DNA of 6,123 nucleotides, taken from the NCBI GenBank assembly GCA_021784265.1, contig JAJXTA010000195.1, positions 1 to 6,123 of the forward strand, written 5' to 3'. The notes below the pieces were generated by a model that was not told the DNA's origin, made no database searches, and was given only the letters and a program-made list of their open reading frames with translations. Position 1 is the first letter of the stretch; each line of letters opens with the position of its first letter. Below, in pieces: positions 1 through 6,123 of the stretch. The position numbers and the translations under genes were made by a program. The DNA is from a bacterium (lineage in GTDB: Bacteria > Verrucomicrobiota > Verrucomicrobiia > Limisphaerales > J093).

Positions 1-882
1 AGCGATGGTGCACCGCTGCTCCCAGTACCGCTGCGCCGGCCGGCTCAGCAGGTGGTGGAACAGTTCGTTGCACTCCAGCGCCTCCCCGAACATGAAACGG
101 ATGTTGGGCCGGCGGTAGGTCTCCTCAGTGCAGTAATGGACGCCGCCGGGCGCTTGGCGGCGGGCGGCCTCCTCGATCCAAGCGACCTGGATGGCCGTCC
201 CCAGGCTCAACCCGCATTCGGGGAAGGTGAGCAGGACCATCTGGGGAAAGGCATCGTACATCGCGCGCGCGACGCCAGTCATGCGCGCTTGGACCTTGGC
301 GAAGAGGTCGCGACGGGAATAGCCGGCATAGGTGTAGCCCGGCCAAGCGTAGTCATATTGGGCGCCGACGTATTCGATATCCACCGCGATCCCCTGACAC
401 CCGCTGTCGCGGGCGAAGATGGCGAACTGCTGGAAGTTGTGGTTGATCTGCAACCACTCCGTGTCGTTGAACCAATCAAACGGGTGGTCGAAGGCCACCT
501 TGAGAAACACTTCGGCGCCCACGCGCCGCGCGGCGGCTGTGGCCCGCTGGGTCTGTTGCAGCGTCTTGTCGGCGGCGCCGATGGTCCACGGTTCGCCGTC
601 GGCGGCCCACACGTCGCTCGCCCAGTTGCGGGCGACGAAGTCCAGGAAGAAGCCCTGGATGCCGTGTTCGGCCCAGGCTTGGGCGTTGGTGGCGATTTCC
701 TCGGGGCCGACGGAGAAGAGGATGGTTTTGGGCAGTGGCAGAGCGGCGACGTGGCCGTAGGTCAAGCCGGGCTCGGCGTGCTGCGGATCAACGGTGAGGG
801 GGGTCTGCCCGGCGAGCGCCGTGAGGCTGGGAACGAGGCAGAGCAGACTCCTCAGGAGGAGCCGGGAAGTAAGGCGCAGCAT
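1..882 (-). CDS. Secreted TIM-barrel-like protein, putative glycoside hydrolase (C-terminus beyond the window)
   Basis: Reading minus from the ATG at 882-880, the frame stays open for 294 codons to the window edge, so the C-terminus is missing. Residues 1-24 form a signal peptide (MLRLTSR, a Leu-rich core, then SLTALAG), implying export. The mature part alternates predicted strands and helices as in a TIM barrel: KTILFSV (52-58), IQGFFLDFV (75-83), GAEVFLKVAFDHPFDW (122-137), GIAVDIEYVG (164-173), MVLLTFPECG (215-224). Acidic residues at strand ends, chiefly D81, D168, E170 and E222, are the kind that form a glycosidase active site, but I cannot assign catalytic ones. E253/E254 lie in a CTEETYRRPN stretch. 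I do not recognise a named family. It lies 67 bp after the apiosidase-like gene and is probably its operon partner. No Shine-Dalgarno sequence is visible before the ATG. The gene is sure, the barrel fold likely, and the enzymatic role inferred from fold and company. Confidence 0.8.
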   Translation of the reverse strand, partial: MLRLTSRLLLRSLLCLVPSLTALAGQTPLTVDPQHAEPGLTYGHVAALPLPKTILFSVGPEEIATNAQAWAEHGIQGFFLDFVARNWASDVWAADGEPWTIGAADKTLQQTQRATAAARRVGAEVFLKVAFDHPFDWFNDTEWLQINHNFQQFAIFARDSGCQGIAVDIEYVGAQYDYAWPGYTYAGYSRRDLFAKVQARMTGVARAMYDAFPQMVLLTFPECGLSLGTAIQVAWIEEAARRQAPGGVHYCTEETYRRPNIRFMFGEALECNELFHHLLSRPAQRYWEQRCTIA

Positions 883-949
883 GGTTTGGGTTCAAGAAGT
901 GGCAACGAGATTTCGGCAGGAGCGCTCCGGGGGGCCGCGCGGGCGGCGC

Positions 950-2782
950 TCAGAACTGGGTCGGGCCGGCCCCCTTGGCTTCGAGGATGAGCACCCAGTC
1001 TTCCGGGCGGCGGTCCGGGGCGGGGCACTCCCAATCCTGGTGTTCGTCGCCGTGCACCAAGCCCAGGCTGCGCGTGTTGCCGTTGATCGGATCGAAGCGG
1101 GTGGCCCGCCAGGCGCCGCTGGGGCCGAGCTGGTGGAGGAGGATCGGCTCGGCGCGCGGCACCCAGACGATGCGCACTTCGCGTTCGATCCCGGCGGCCT
1201 GGGGGGGCTCGAGATTGGCGGGGGTTGGTTCCGCCGCCGACACCCACTCCGGGTGCGGGGTGAAGCGGTACCAGGGAAAGCGTTCCAGGAGTTTCTTGCC
1301 GAGGGCCACCTGCAGGGAGCCGGGCAGGTTCATGGCTTCGTCCCACGGGATCTTGCCGTAGTTGCCGCCGTGAGGAGAGGCCCCGTGGGGCTGGCCGCGG
1401 CGGTTGCATTGCCAGATGCCGTTGGCGCCATAGGTATGGCCCGCCGCGCCATTGAGCAGGCAAAGCCAAAACATCGCCCGCGGCCAGGCCGCCGGGATGC
1501 GATCTCCGAGCATCTCGTAGCTGGCCTCGCCATCGATCACCGGCATCGTCGGCCGGTCGGCGTAGGATTCGCGCACGGTGCGGAGGGTGGGGCCTACGGC
1601 TTCCTGCTGACCGTGGGGCGTCTGGAGCATGTCAATGTCCAAGAGGCTGATGTCGTCGGTGGCGTGGCGGGAGCTCAGCCGCCCGATCCCCGTCGGATGA
1701 ATCGTGATCAAACGATGGAACGGGTCGGTGGTTCGGACGTAGCGGGTCACTTCGGTCCAACCTTTGACCTGGGCGGCGTCGTGGAAGGGAAAGCCTTTGA
1801 CCAGGTAATAGGGCAGGTTCGCCTCGCCGGCGATGCACCACACCACCGGCAACGCGCCGTAGCGGGCAATCAGATAACGCCAGTGCTGCTCGGCCTTGGC
1901 CACGCCCATCCAGGGCAAAAAGTAACCCCAGGCCCCTACCAGGCAAGGGGTCAGGCCAGACTCGACGAGGTACTCCAGGCGCCGGTCTGCGGCGTCGAAG
2001 TAGGCGGGCCGGATGCGGGCGTAGTTGGTTTCCCACGGGTAGCCGGCTTCGTTGGCGCCGCGGGGATCGAATGGGGGCATGTCGGGATAAAGGCCGGCAA
2101 CGATCTGCACCACCGTGAAGCCCTTGGCGCGGCGGTCGGCCGTCAGGGTCTGGAACTCCTCCGGCCACTCCAGCCGATGGCAGAGCCCCATCCACCACGT
2201 GTCGCCCAGCCAGAAGAAGGGGGTCCCGTCGGCGGACTCGAGGTGGCGGTGGTCGGCGGCAACCCGCAACGGCCCGTGCTGATAAAGCGGATTGCGTCCG
2301 TGGTACGGCGTAATCTCGACCTCCCCGGTGATCCCGTGCAGGCCGGTGTCGGAGGCGTCGCTGCATTCGGTCCGGAAAGGGTGGCGCCCGTAGGTGGCGG
2401 AGGCGTAGCGCACCTTCCAGAGCTCACCTCCCGCCCAGAACGCGGGGACTCGCTCGGTCGCGCCCCCGGGCTCGGTGAACACGGCATCGACGGTCAGTTC
2501 GTTGAAGGGGTCGGCGTGGGGCCGGGCGGCGCGCAAGGGGATTTCCACCATCACATTGGCCCGGGTCTCGTAACGGGCGGCGCGGGTGGGCGCGGCCAGG
2601 CCCACCAGAGAGCAGAGGGCGAGCCCCCAAGCCCTCCTCCATCGCCTCGGCCGTCGCCACCTCGCGTCCGACCCGGGCGGCCGTGTCCGCCCGCCCGGTC
2701 CGGGTGCCAGCGGCACAGGCGACGCAGGCAGGCGCGTTGTTCCGGGTCCCTGAGCGGGGTCGAGACTGGTCGCGTTGGTCAT
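950..2782 (-). CDS. Secreted DUF5060/DUF4038 glycoside hydrolase, GH140 (apiosidase)-like
   Basis: A 610-residue protein. The order is: a Pro/Gly/Arg-rich N-terminal extension (1-41); a signal peptide with a basic start (RRPRRWRR, 43-50) and hydrophobic core (51-64) ending near TRAA; a DUF5060-type beta-sandwich (about 71-158); a DUF4038 TIM barrel (about 165-485); and a C-terminal beta domain of the putative collagen-binding type (about 505-603). Barrel signatures are FFWLGDTWW (189-196), VVWCIAGEAN (313-322) and VIDGEASYE (415-423). E320 and E419 are the likely acid/base and nucleophile. GH140 founders remove apiose from rhamnogalacturonan II, but most DUF4038 proteins are uncharacterised, so the substrate is not certain. 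As I recall the family, the first catalytic position is Asp in a GGD motif; here it is Glu. The ATG overlaps the upstream stop as ATGA, suggesting translational coupling. GTG at codon 23 is the only plausible later start before the signal peptide; no start codon lies between the extension and the basic region. Confidence 0.9.
   Translation of the reverse strand: MTNATSLDPAQGPGTTRLPASPVPLAPGPGGRTRPPGSDARWRRPRRWRRAWGLALCSLVGLAAPTRAARYETRANVMVEIPLRAARPHADPFNELTVDAVFTEPGGATERVPAFWAGGELWKVRYASATYGRHPFRTECSDASDTGLHGITGEVEITPYHGRNPLYQHGPLRVAADHRHLESADGTPFFWLGDTWWMGLCHRLEWPEEFQTLTADRRAKGFTVVQIVAGLYPDMPPFDPRGANEAGYPWETNYARIRPAYFDAADRRLEYLVESGLTPCLVGAWGYFLPWMGVAKAEQHWRYLIARYGALPVVWCIAGEANLPYYLVKGFPFHDAAQVKGWTEVTRYVRTTDPFHRLITIHPTGIGRLSSRHATDDISLLDIDMLQTPHGQQEAVGPTLRTVRESYADRPTMPVIDGEASYEMLGDRIPAAWPRAMFWLCLLNGAAGHTYGANGIWQCNRRGQPHGASPHGGNYGKIPWDEAMNLPGSLQVALGKKLLERFPWYRFTPHPEWVSAAEPTPANLEPPQAAGIEREVRIVWVPRAEPILLHQLGPSGAWRATRFDPINGNTRSLGLVHGDEHQDWECPAPDRRPEDWVLILEAKGAGPTQF
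2673..2698. repeat. GC-rich inverted repeat within the start of the apiosidase-like gene
   Basis: CCGGGCGG at 2673-2680 is followed by a 10-nt loop and its exact complement CCGCCCGG at 2691-2698, an 8-bp perfect stem. It falls in codons 29-37 of the apiosidase-like gene, within the low-complexity extension ahead of the signal peptide. In the transcript it would form a stable hairpin about 85 nt after the ATG. Confidence 0.6.
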
Positions 2783-4968
2783 ATGGGCTTGCGGGTCTGG
2801 GTAGCCGCCCCTGGCTTCGAGGCTGGGCGCACCGGGTCTTGGACGGGCCAGGAGGCGCGCACGGCGTCATGATACAACCCGATCTTCTCGAGCGGGAGCC
2901 GCTGGAACCCCAGACGATAGGCGGGCGAGTTGGCTCGGAGCTGGAAGTCCTGATGCGGCGCGTCCACGAACAAGGGGTCTTGGTCGAGCAAGTTGTCCTC
3001 GAAGCGCACCAGTGGCTTGGCTTTGCCCTCGAAATCTCCCCAGCGGCCCCGCACGCAGATGTTGTGGGCGATGACGTTCCCCTTGGGGGCCATGGGATCG
3101 TCCGCGAGGATATTGACCAGTTGCGGGTAGCGCGTGCTCCAGGGCGGGACTTGGTAGGGCAGGGCGATGAGCGAGGCCTTGAGCCCGGCAAAGCCGTCCG
3201 CAGCCCAGCCGAGGCCGCGCGCATCGACGTGGGTTGCCGGGACGCAATCGACGAAGATGTTGTTCGCGATGGAGCAGTCGCGGCCCCCGCCGATCATGGC
3301 GGCGCGGGTCACCCGGTAGAAGAGGTTGCCGTACACGGTGGTGCCGCTGAATTGGTCGTCGAGGTACACCCCAACGCACCCGCGGCCCTCGAAGCCGCTG
3401 ATGTCGTGGAGGTAATTGTAGCGGATCACGGTGCCGCGCATCGTCCAGTCGCGGCCGGTGTAGATCGCGCCGGCATCGTTGGACTCGAAGCAGACGCTGT
3501 GGATCTCGTTGAACTCCAGGAGATGGTCGTTGCCGCTAAACCCGATGGCCATGTGGGGGGCGTTGGAGATCAGGTTATGAGTGGCCCGATTGCCGACGCC
3601 ATGGAGGCTGATGCCGGGTTGATAGACCCGTTCCCAGCGGCTGTAGTGATGGATGTGGTTGTTGTCCGCGTACAACCGGCCCGGGGTCAACGTCCGGCGG
3701 TCGCCCCCGGTCAAGGTGATCCCGCCGGCGCCGGTCTGGTAGATGTCACACCCCACCACGCCGGTCGCGGTGCCGGCGAGGGTGATGGCGCTGGCGCCCG
3801 TGTTGCGGATCGTGCAGCCGGCGATGAGGTCGCTCTGGCAGCCGGTGCCTTCGATGGCCGCGCCCCGGCACGCCTCCAGCACCAGCCCGCGCAAGGTGAC
3901 GTGGGCTACCCCATCCAAGGCCACCAGCGCCGGGGCCAGCGAGACTTCCGCCGCTCCCGTCGTTAGCGGCGTGGGCGGCCAGAAGTAAAGCCGGCCCCGC
4001 TCACGGTCCAAATACCATTCACCGGGCTGATCCAGCTCAGAGAGGAGGTTGAACACGTAGAACCACTGGCCCTTACGATAGCCGTAGCTATGATACGGGG
4101 GCCGGAGCCGGATGACCCGCTGGGCCGTGTCGATGGCCGCGACGGGCTGACGGGAGTCGGCCCAATCCCAGAACCAGTAGCCGTGGGCCCAAACGTCCTG
4201 ATCCTGGGCCCAGCGTTTGGGCCGGTCGCCCGCGTAAGCGAAGACCGCCTCTTTGCACCCTTTGGTGCCGCGGATGTCCACCGGCGTGGGGCCAAGCACC
4301 TCGGTTATGGTGACGAACCCCTCGTTGGGCCAGCGCGCCAGGGTCATCGGTTGGTCGCGGAAGAAAAGCTCGAGCCGCTTCCCGCTGGCGACCACCTCGC
4401 CAAGGTCAGTGACGCCCAGGGCCCGCAAATCCGCTTGCCAGACGTGACCTCGGGCGGCGGGCTCCAACCGGGCCAAGACGGCGGGATCGACCACCGGGGT
4501 CCACCCCTTGATCAGCCGTCCGCCGCTCAGCCGCACCGTCGCGCCGCGGCGGGCGCGATACACGATGGGCGCCGTCTGAGTGCCGCTGTCTTGGGCCGTC
4601 AGGGTGAAAGGGCGCGTCAACTCGTACCGTCCCGCCGCCAGCTCGACCGTGATGCCACCACGGGGCGGTGGGCCGGCGGCTTTGCGCCGCCGGAGTTCGT
4701 CGCGGGCGCGCTCGAGCGTGGCGAACGGTTTGGCGGCGGTGCCCGGATTTTGGTCGCTGCCGTTCGGGGCGACATACAGGCTCGCGGCGGAGAGGCGCAG
4801 ACCGCTGGCCGCGAGGAGAAACGCGGCCACCAGATGGCATCGTAGGACCCAGGGACTCGCGGTAGTGCGGAGGGCCGTCGCACGTTGGTTCGCCCCCGCG
4901 TGGCCGGCGGGTAGGGGGGGAGTGGGCAACGGCGCCGGAGTCCGTTGCTTGGAACAGGGTCTCTTCAT
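2779..4968 (-). CDS. Secreted right-handed parallel beta-helix protein, GH141-like
   Basis: A 729-residue protein, probably an exported carbohydrate-active enzyme. A Pro-rich extension (1-40) precedes a signal peptide (core about 46-56, ending near LSAAS). The mature N-terminus has the usual opening of such beta-helix enzymes, LYVAPNGSDQNPGT (64-77) followed by KPFATLERARD, then GGITVELAAGRYEL (104-117) and the region to about 335, with LARWPNEGF (210-218). Beta-helix coils rich in N-x-I/F and G-x-x-I repeats run from about 345 to 665. The most family-like stretches are SNDAGAIYTGRDW (496-508), YNYLHDISGFEGRG (517-530), VYLDDQFSG (534-542) and GNLFYRV (547-553). D498 and D537/D538 are candidate catalytic acids by analogy. 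The layout matches GH141, whose founder is a bacterial alpha-L-fucosidase acting on rhamnogalacturonan II, but many related proteins are uncharacterised and a lyase or epimerase role is possible. Both ends form ATGA overlaps, with the thioesterase upstream and the apiosidase-like gene downstream. Confidence 0.88.
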   Translation of the reverse strand: MKRPCSKQRTPAPLPTPPLPAGHAGANQRATALRTTASPWVLRCHLVAAFLLAASGLRLSAASLYVAPNGSDQNPGTAAKPFATLERARDELRRRKAAGPPPRGGITVELAAGRYELTRPFTLTAQDSGTQTAPIVYRARRGATVRLSGGRLIKGWTPVVDPAVLARLEPAARGHVWQADLRALGVTDLGEVVASGKRLELFFRDQPMTLARWPNEGFVTITEVLGPTPVDIRGTKGCKEAVFAYAGDRPKRWAQDQDVWAHGYWFWDWADSRQPVAAIDTAQRVIRLRPPYHSYGYRKGQWFYVFNLLSELDQPGEWYLDRERGRLYFWPPTPLTTGAAEVSLAPALVALDGVAHVTLRGLVLEACRGAAIEGTGCQSDLIAGCTIRNTGASAITLAGTATGVVGCDIYQTGAGGITLTGGDRRTLTPGRLYADNNHIHHYSRWERVYQPGISLHGVGNRATHNLISNAPHMAIGFSGNDHLLEFNEIHSVCFESNDAGAIYTGRDWTMRGTVIRYNYLHDISGFEGRGCVGVYLDDQFSGTTVYGNLFYRVTRAAMIGGGRDCSIANNIFVDCVPATHVDARGLGWAADGFAGLKASLIALPYQVPPWSTRYPQLVNILADDPMAPKGNVIAHNICVRGRWGDFEGKAKPLVRFEDNLLDQDPLFVDAPHQDFQLRANSPAYRLGFQRLPLEKIGLYHDAVRASWPVQDPVRPASKPGAATQTRKPI
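4884..4930. repeat. REP-like palindromic element translated into the beta-helix protein N-terminus
   Basis: CCCGC at 4895-4899 pairs with GCGGG at 4907-4911 around a 7-nt loop, and GTTG at 4884-4887 pairs with CAAC at 4927-4930 outside it; a run of seven G lies at 4914-4920. On the minus strand it encodes PLPTPPLPAGHAGANQR (codons 13-29), which resembles the PLTPALSP-type peptides obtained when dispersed intergenic repeats of GC-rich bacteria are translated. Whether other copies exist in this genome cannot be seen here. Confidence 0.4.
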
Positions 4969-5459
4969 TGTGGTTGGCTCCGCGCGCGCGGGTTGGGTTG
5001 TTTCACTACGGCCCGGATGTCACCGACAAAATCGGCTAACAGCTCGGGCACGGCGGCGGCTGGCACGGGAACGTATTTGCCGGTGGCCGTGGCCAGCAGG
5101 AGCGCGGGGCCGTCGTGGAGCGTGGCTTGGGCCTCGAGGACTTTGTTCTGGCGGTTGGTGACCAGTTTGGCGCTGGCGAGCAAGTCGCGCCCGGGCCGGG
5201 CCGGGCGGCGATAGCGCACCGTCAGCTCCGCGCAATAGGCAAACTGACCGGTGCGCACCCCGCAGACCCAGACCATCACCTCGTCCAGCAGCGCGGCGAT
5301 GAGGCCCCCGTGCACGGTGTCCTTGAACCCGACATGCTCGGGCCGCGGCCGGAAACGCGCGGACACGCTCTCCCCCTCGTCCACGAGTTCCAATCCCAAG
5401 CCGATGGGATTGGTGGTGCCGCAGACAAAGCAGCCTTTGGTTCGGGGCAGTCGTTGCAT
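4965..5459 (-). CDS. PaaI-family hotdog-fold thioesterase
   Basis: A protein of 164 residues from the ATG at 5459-5457. An in-frame GTG at 5495 would add 12 residues (MANFPRARNTAP). I prefer the ATG because an AGGA lies about 11 nt before it and because the CFVCG motif then sits near the N-terminus, as in related proteins. The sequence has CFVCGTTNPIGLGLEL (10-25) and the hotdog signature VHGGLIAALLDEVM (49-62), with HGG at 50-52 and D59/E60 on the central helix, where PaaI-type enzymes place their catalytic acid. The family hydrolyses acyl-CoA thioesters in the cytoplasm; the acyl group cannot be read here. There is no signal peptide. It is the first gene of the presumed operon, and its stop overlaps the beta-helix ATG as ATGA. 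Its link to the secreted enzymes is unclear: it may share only a transcript. The fold assignment is firm, the substrate unknown. Confidence 0.9.
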   Translation of the reverse strand: MQRLPRTKGCFVCGTTNPIGLGLELVDEGESVSARFRPRPEHVGFKDTVHGGLIAALLDEVMVWVCGVRTGQFAYCAELTVRYRRPARPGRDLLASAKLVTNRQNKVLEAQATLHDGPALLLATATGKYVPVPAAAVPELLADFVGDIRAVVKQPNPRARSQPQ

Positions 5460-5710
5460 GGGGGCAGTGTTCCTGGCGCGCGGGAAGTTTGCCACACTTT
5501 ATCGCCGGCCCGGGGCGTCCGCCGCCCGCGCCGCGGGGGGCCGTGGCCGAAACACTCCTGGCGTTGCGCGGGAAGGCACCGGACCGGCGGCGGGCGGCGC
5601 ACGGGCGGATGGAGGGCGCGCCCCGTTGACGAGCGCCGTGTCCCGGCCCCGCGGCGCGCGCCCGGCCCCAGTGGTGACTAAATTCTGGCCCGGTGCCGTC
5701 TAAGCCGCCA
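5460..5710. promoter_or_regulatory. Divergent intergenic region expected to hold both promoters
   Basis: About 250 bp of very GC-rich DNA separate the thioesterase ATG from the plus-strand GH2-like ATG. It should contain the promoter of each divergent unit, but I see no convincing -35/-10 pair. The most suggestive elements are a minus-strand GATAAA at about 5497-5502, roughly 40 nt before the thioesterase ATG, a TTGACG at 5626-5631 on the plus strand without a fitting -10, and a TAAATT at 5679-5684. A perfect 10-bp palindrome, GGGCGCGCCC, lies at 5614-5623 and could be an operator or chance in such GC-rich DNA. Confidence 0.35.
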
Positions 5711-6123
5711 ATGGCAGTCAATGCGTCATCCCGGGCCCGCGTCAGTGTGGACGGGAAGTTCTTTCGGGTTGGCCCGGAGAAGTTCTACGCCAAAGGGGTG
5801 GCGTACGGCCCTTTTCCTCCCAATGACCAGGGTGGGCAGTTCGGTTCGCCGGCGCGGGTGGCCGCCGATTTCACGCTCCTGCGAGCGTTGGGGGCGAATC
5901 TGTTGCGGGTCTATGAGACACCGCCCCGTTGGTTCCTGGATCTGGCGGCGACGCACGACCTGCGCCTCCTGATCGATGTGGCGTGGGACAAGCAAAGCTG
6001 CTTTCTCGATACGATCGAGACCCGCCAGAGCGTGCGGCGGACGGTGCAGGCCGCCGCCCACGCCTGCTGTCGGCACCCGGCCGTGTTTGCCTTGAGCGTG
6101 GTGAACGAGCTCCCCGCGGACAT
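5711..6123 (+). CDS. Clan GH-A (GH2-like) TIM-barrel protein, N-terminal part; possibly fused to a glycosyltransferase
   Basis: An open frame from the ATG at 5711 gives 137 codons and continues past the window. The in-frame TGA at 5675 limits the start; GTG at 5693 is the only alternative. There is no signal peptide, so the product is cytoplasmic or membrane-anchored further on. It opens with a short strand pair (VSVDGKFFRV, 11-20) and then the barrel: FYAKGVAYGPFPPN (25-38), LRALGANLLRVYETPPRWF (57-75), LRLLIDVAWDK (84-94), and HPAVFALSVVNELP (122-135). N132-E133 matches the Asn-Glu pair at the end of strand 4 in clan GH-A, where Glu is the acid/base. The pattern resembles large bacterial proteins that join such a barrel to a GT2 glycosyltransferase, often tied to glucan or exopolysaccharide synthesis. 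That second domain would lie outside the window, so the fusion is recalled, not seen. It is transcribed divergently from the secreted-enzyme operon. Confidence 0.82.
   Translation, partial: MAVNASSRARVSVDGKFFRVGPEKFYAKGVAYGPFPPNDQGGQFGSPARVAADFTLLRALGANLLRVYETPPRWFLDLAATHDLRLLIDVAWDKQSCFLDTIETRQSVRRTVQAAAHACCRHPAVFALSVVNELPAD

Noticed and set aside
921..950. GC-rich inverted repeat (AGCGC/GCGCT) between the apiosidase-like gene and the TIM-barrel gene, as a terminator
   Set aside because: The stem is only 5 bp around a 20-nt interior, there is no T-run after it, and it overlaps the stop of the upstream gene. It is not a convincing intrinsic terminator, so I keep the genes in one operon.
2599..2661. 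Tat or lipoprotein signal in the apiosidase-like protein (RRAW, LALC)
   Set aside because: The arginines do not fit the S/T-RR-x-F-L-K pattern, and the residue before the Cys is Leu rather than Gly, Ala or Ser, with the hydrophobic core running on past it. An ordinary Sec signal with a long basic N-region fits better.
794..2872. A 692-codon open frame on the plus strand covering nearly the whole apiosidase-like gene
   Set aside because: It is antisense to a gene with clear domains, has low-complexity Gly/Ala/Val/Arg composition with no motifs, and is expected by chance in GC-rich DNA where stops are scarce. The same applies to the plus-strand open frames at 52-990, 2683-3966 and 5115-5681.
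5460..5495. GTG start at 5495 for the thioesterase, adding 12 residues
   Set aside because: It lacks a ribosome binding site, and the added MANFPRARNTAP is unlike the family. The ATG at 5459 has an AGGA upstream. The GTG remains possible.
5626..5654. TTGACG at 5626-5631 as the -35 box of a sigma-70 promoter for the plus-strand gene
   Set aside because: At 17-bp spacing the -10 position reads CCGCGG, which is not promoter-like, and the TAAATT at 5679 is much too far away.

Overview
This GC-rich window carries one compact gene cluster on the minus strand and the start of a divergent gene on the plus strand. The minus-strand genes, in order of transcription (right to left), are: a small PaaI-like hotdog thioesterase (5459 to 4965); a secreted right-handed beta-helix protein resembling glycoside hydrolase family GH141 (4968 to 2779); a secreted DUF5060/DUF4038 protein resembling the GH140 apiosidases (2782 to 950); and a secreted TIM-barrel-like protein of no family I can name (882, running off the left edge). 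The first three genes are joined by two ATGA stop/start overlaps and the fourth follows after 67 bp, so I read them as one operon. On the plus strand, from 5711 off the right edge, is the N-terminal part of a cytoplasmic clan GH-A-like (GH2-type) domain.

The organism looks like a GC-rich bacterium of the PVC group, most likely Verrucomicrobiota. This rests on the type of genes (beta-helix proteins, DUF5060/DUF4038 proteins, a CxxC hotdog thioesterase, a GH2-like barrel protein), on weak or absent Shine-Dalgarno sequences, and on Pro/Arg-rich N-terminal extensions ahead of signal peptides. It is an inference from style, not a marker-based assignment. Planctomycetes and other GC-rich polysaccharide degraders cannot be excluded.

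The cluster looks like a small polysaccharide-utilisation operon. Three successive products have export signals, and two resemble families whose founding members (GH140 apiosidase and GH141 alpha-L-fucosidase of Bacteroides thetaiotaomicron) act on the side chains of the pectin rhamnogalacturonan II. This suggests attack on a branched, deoxysugar-rich plant or algal glycan, but the substrate is unproven: both families are broad, and the apiosidase-like protein has Glu where I recall Asp as the family's acid/base.

Two points stand out beyond gene content. Both ATGA-coupled secreted proteins have about 40 low-complexity residues ahead of the signal peptide, and the DNA encoding each contains a GC-rich hairpin, as if palindromic spacer repeats had been absorbed into the reading frames. 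The partially visible TIM-barrel protein may represent an uncharacterised enzyme family. I found no RNA genes, CRISPR arrays, insertion sequences or convincing terminators. The only sizeable non-coding stretch is the divergent intergenic region at about 5460-5710.
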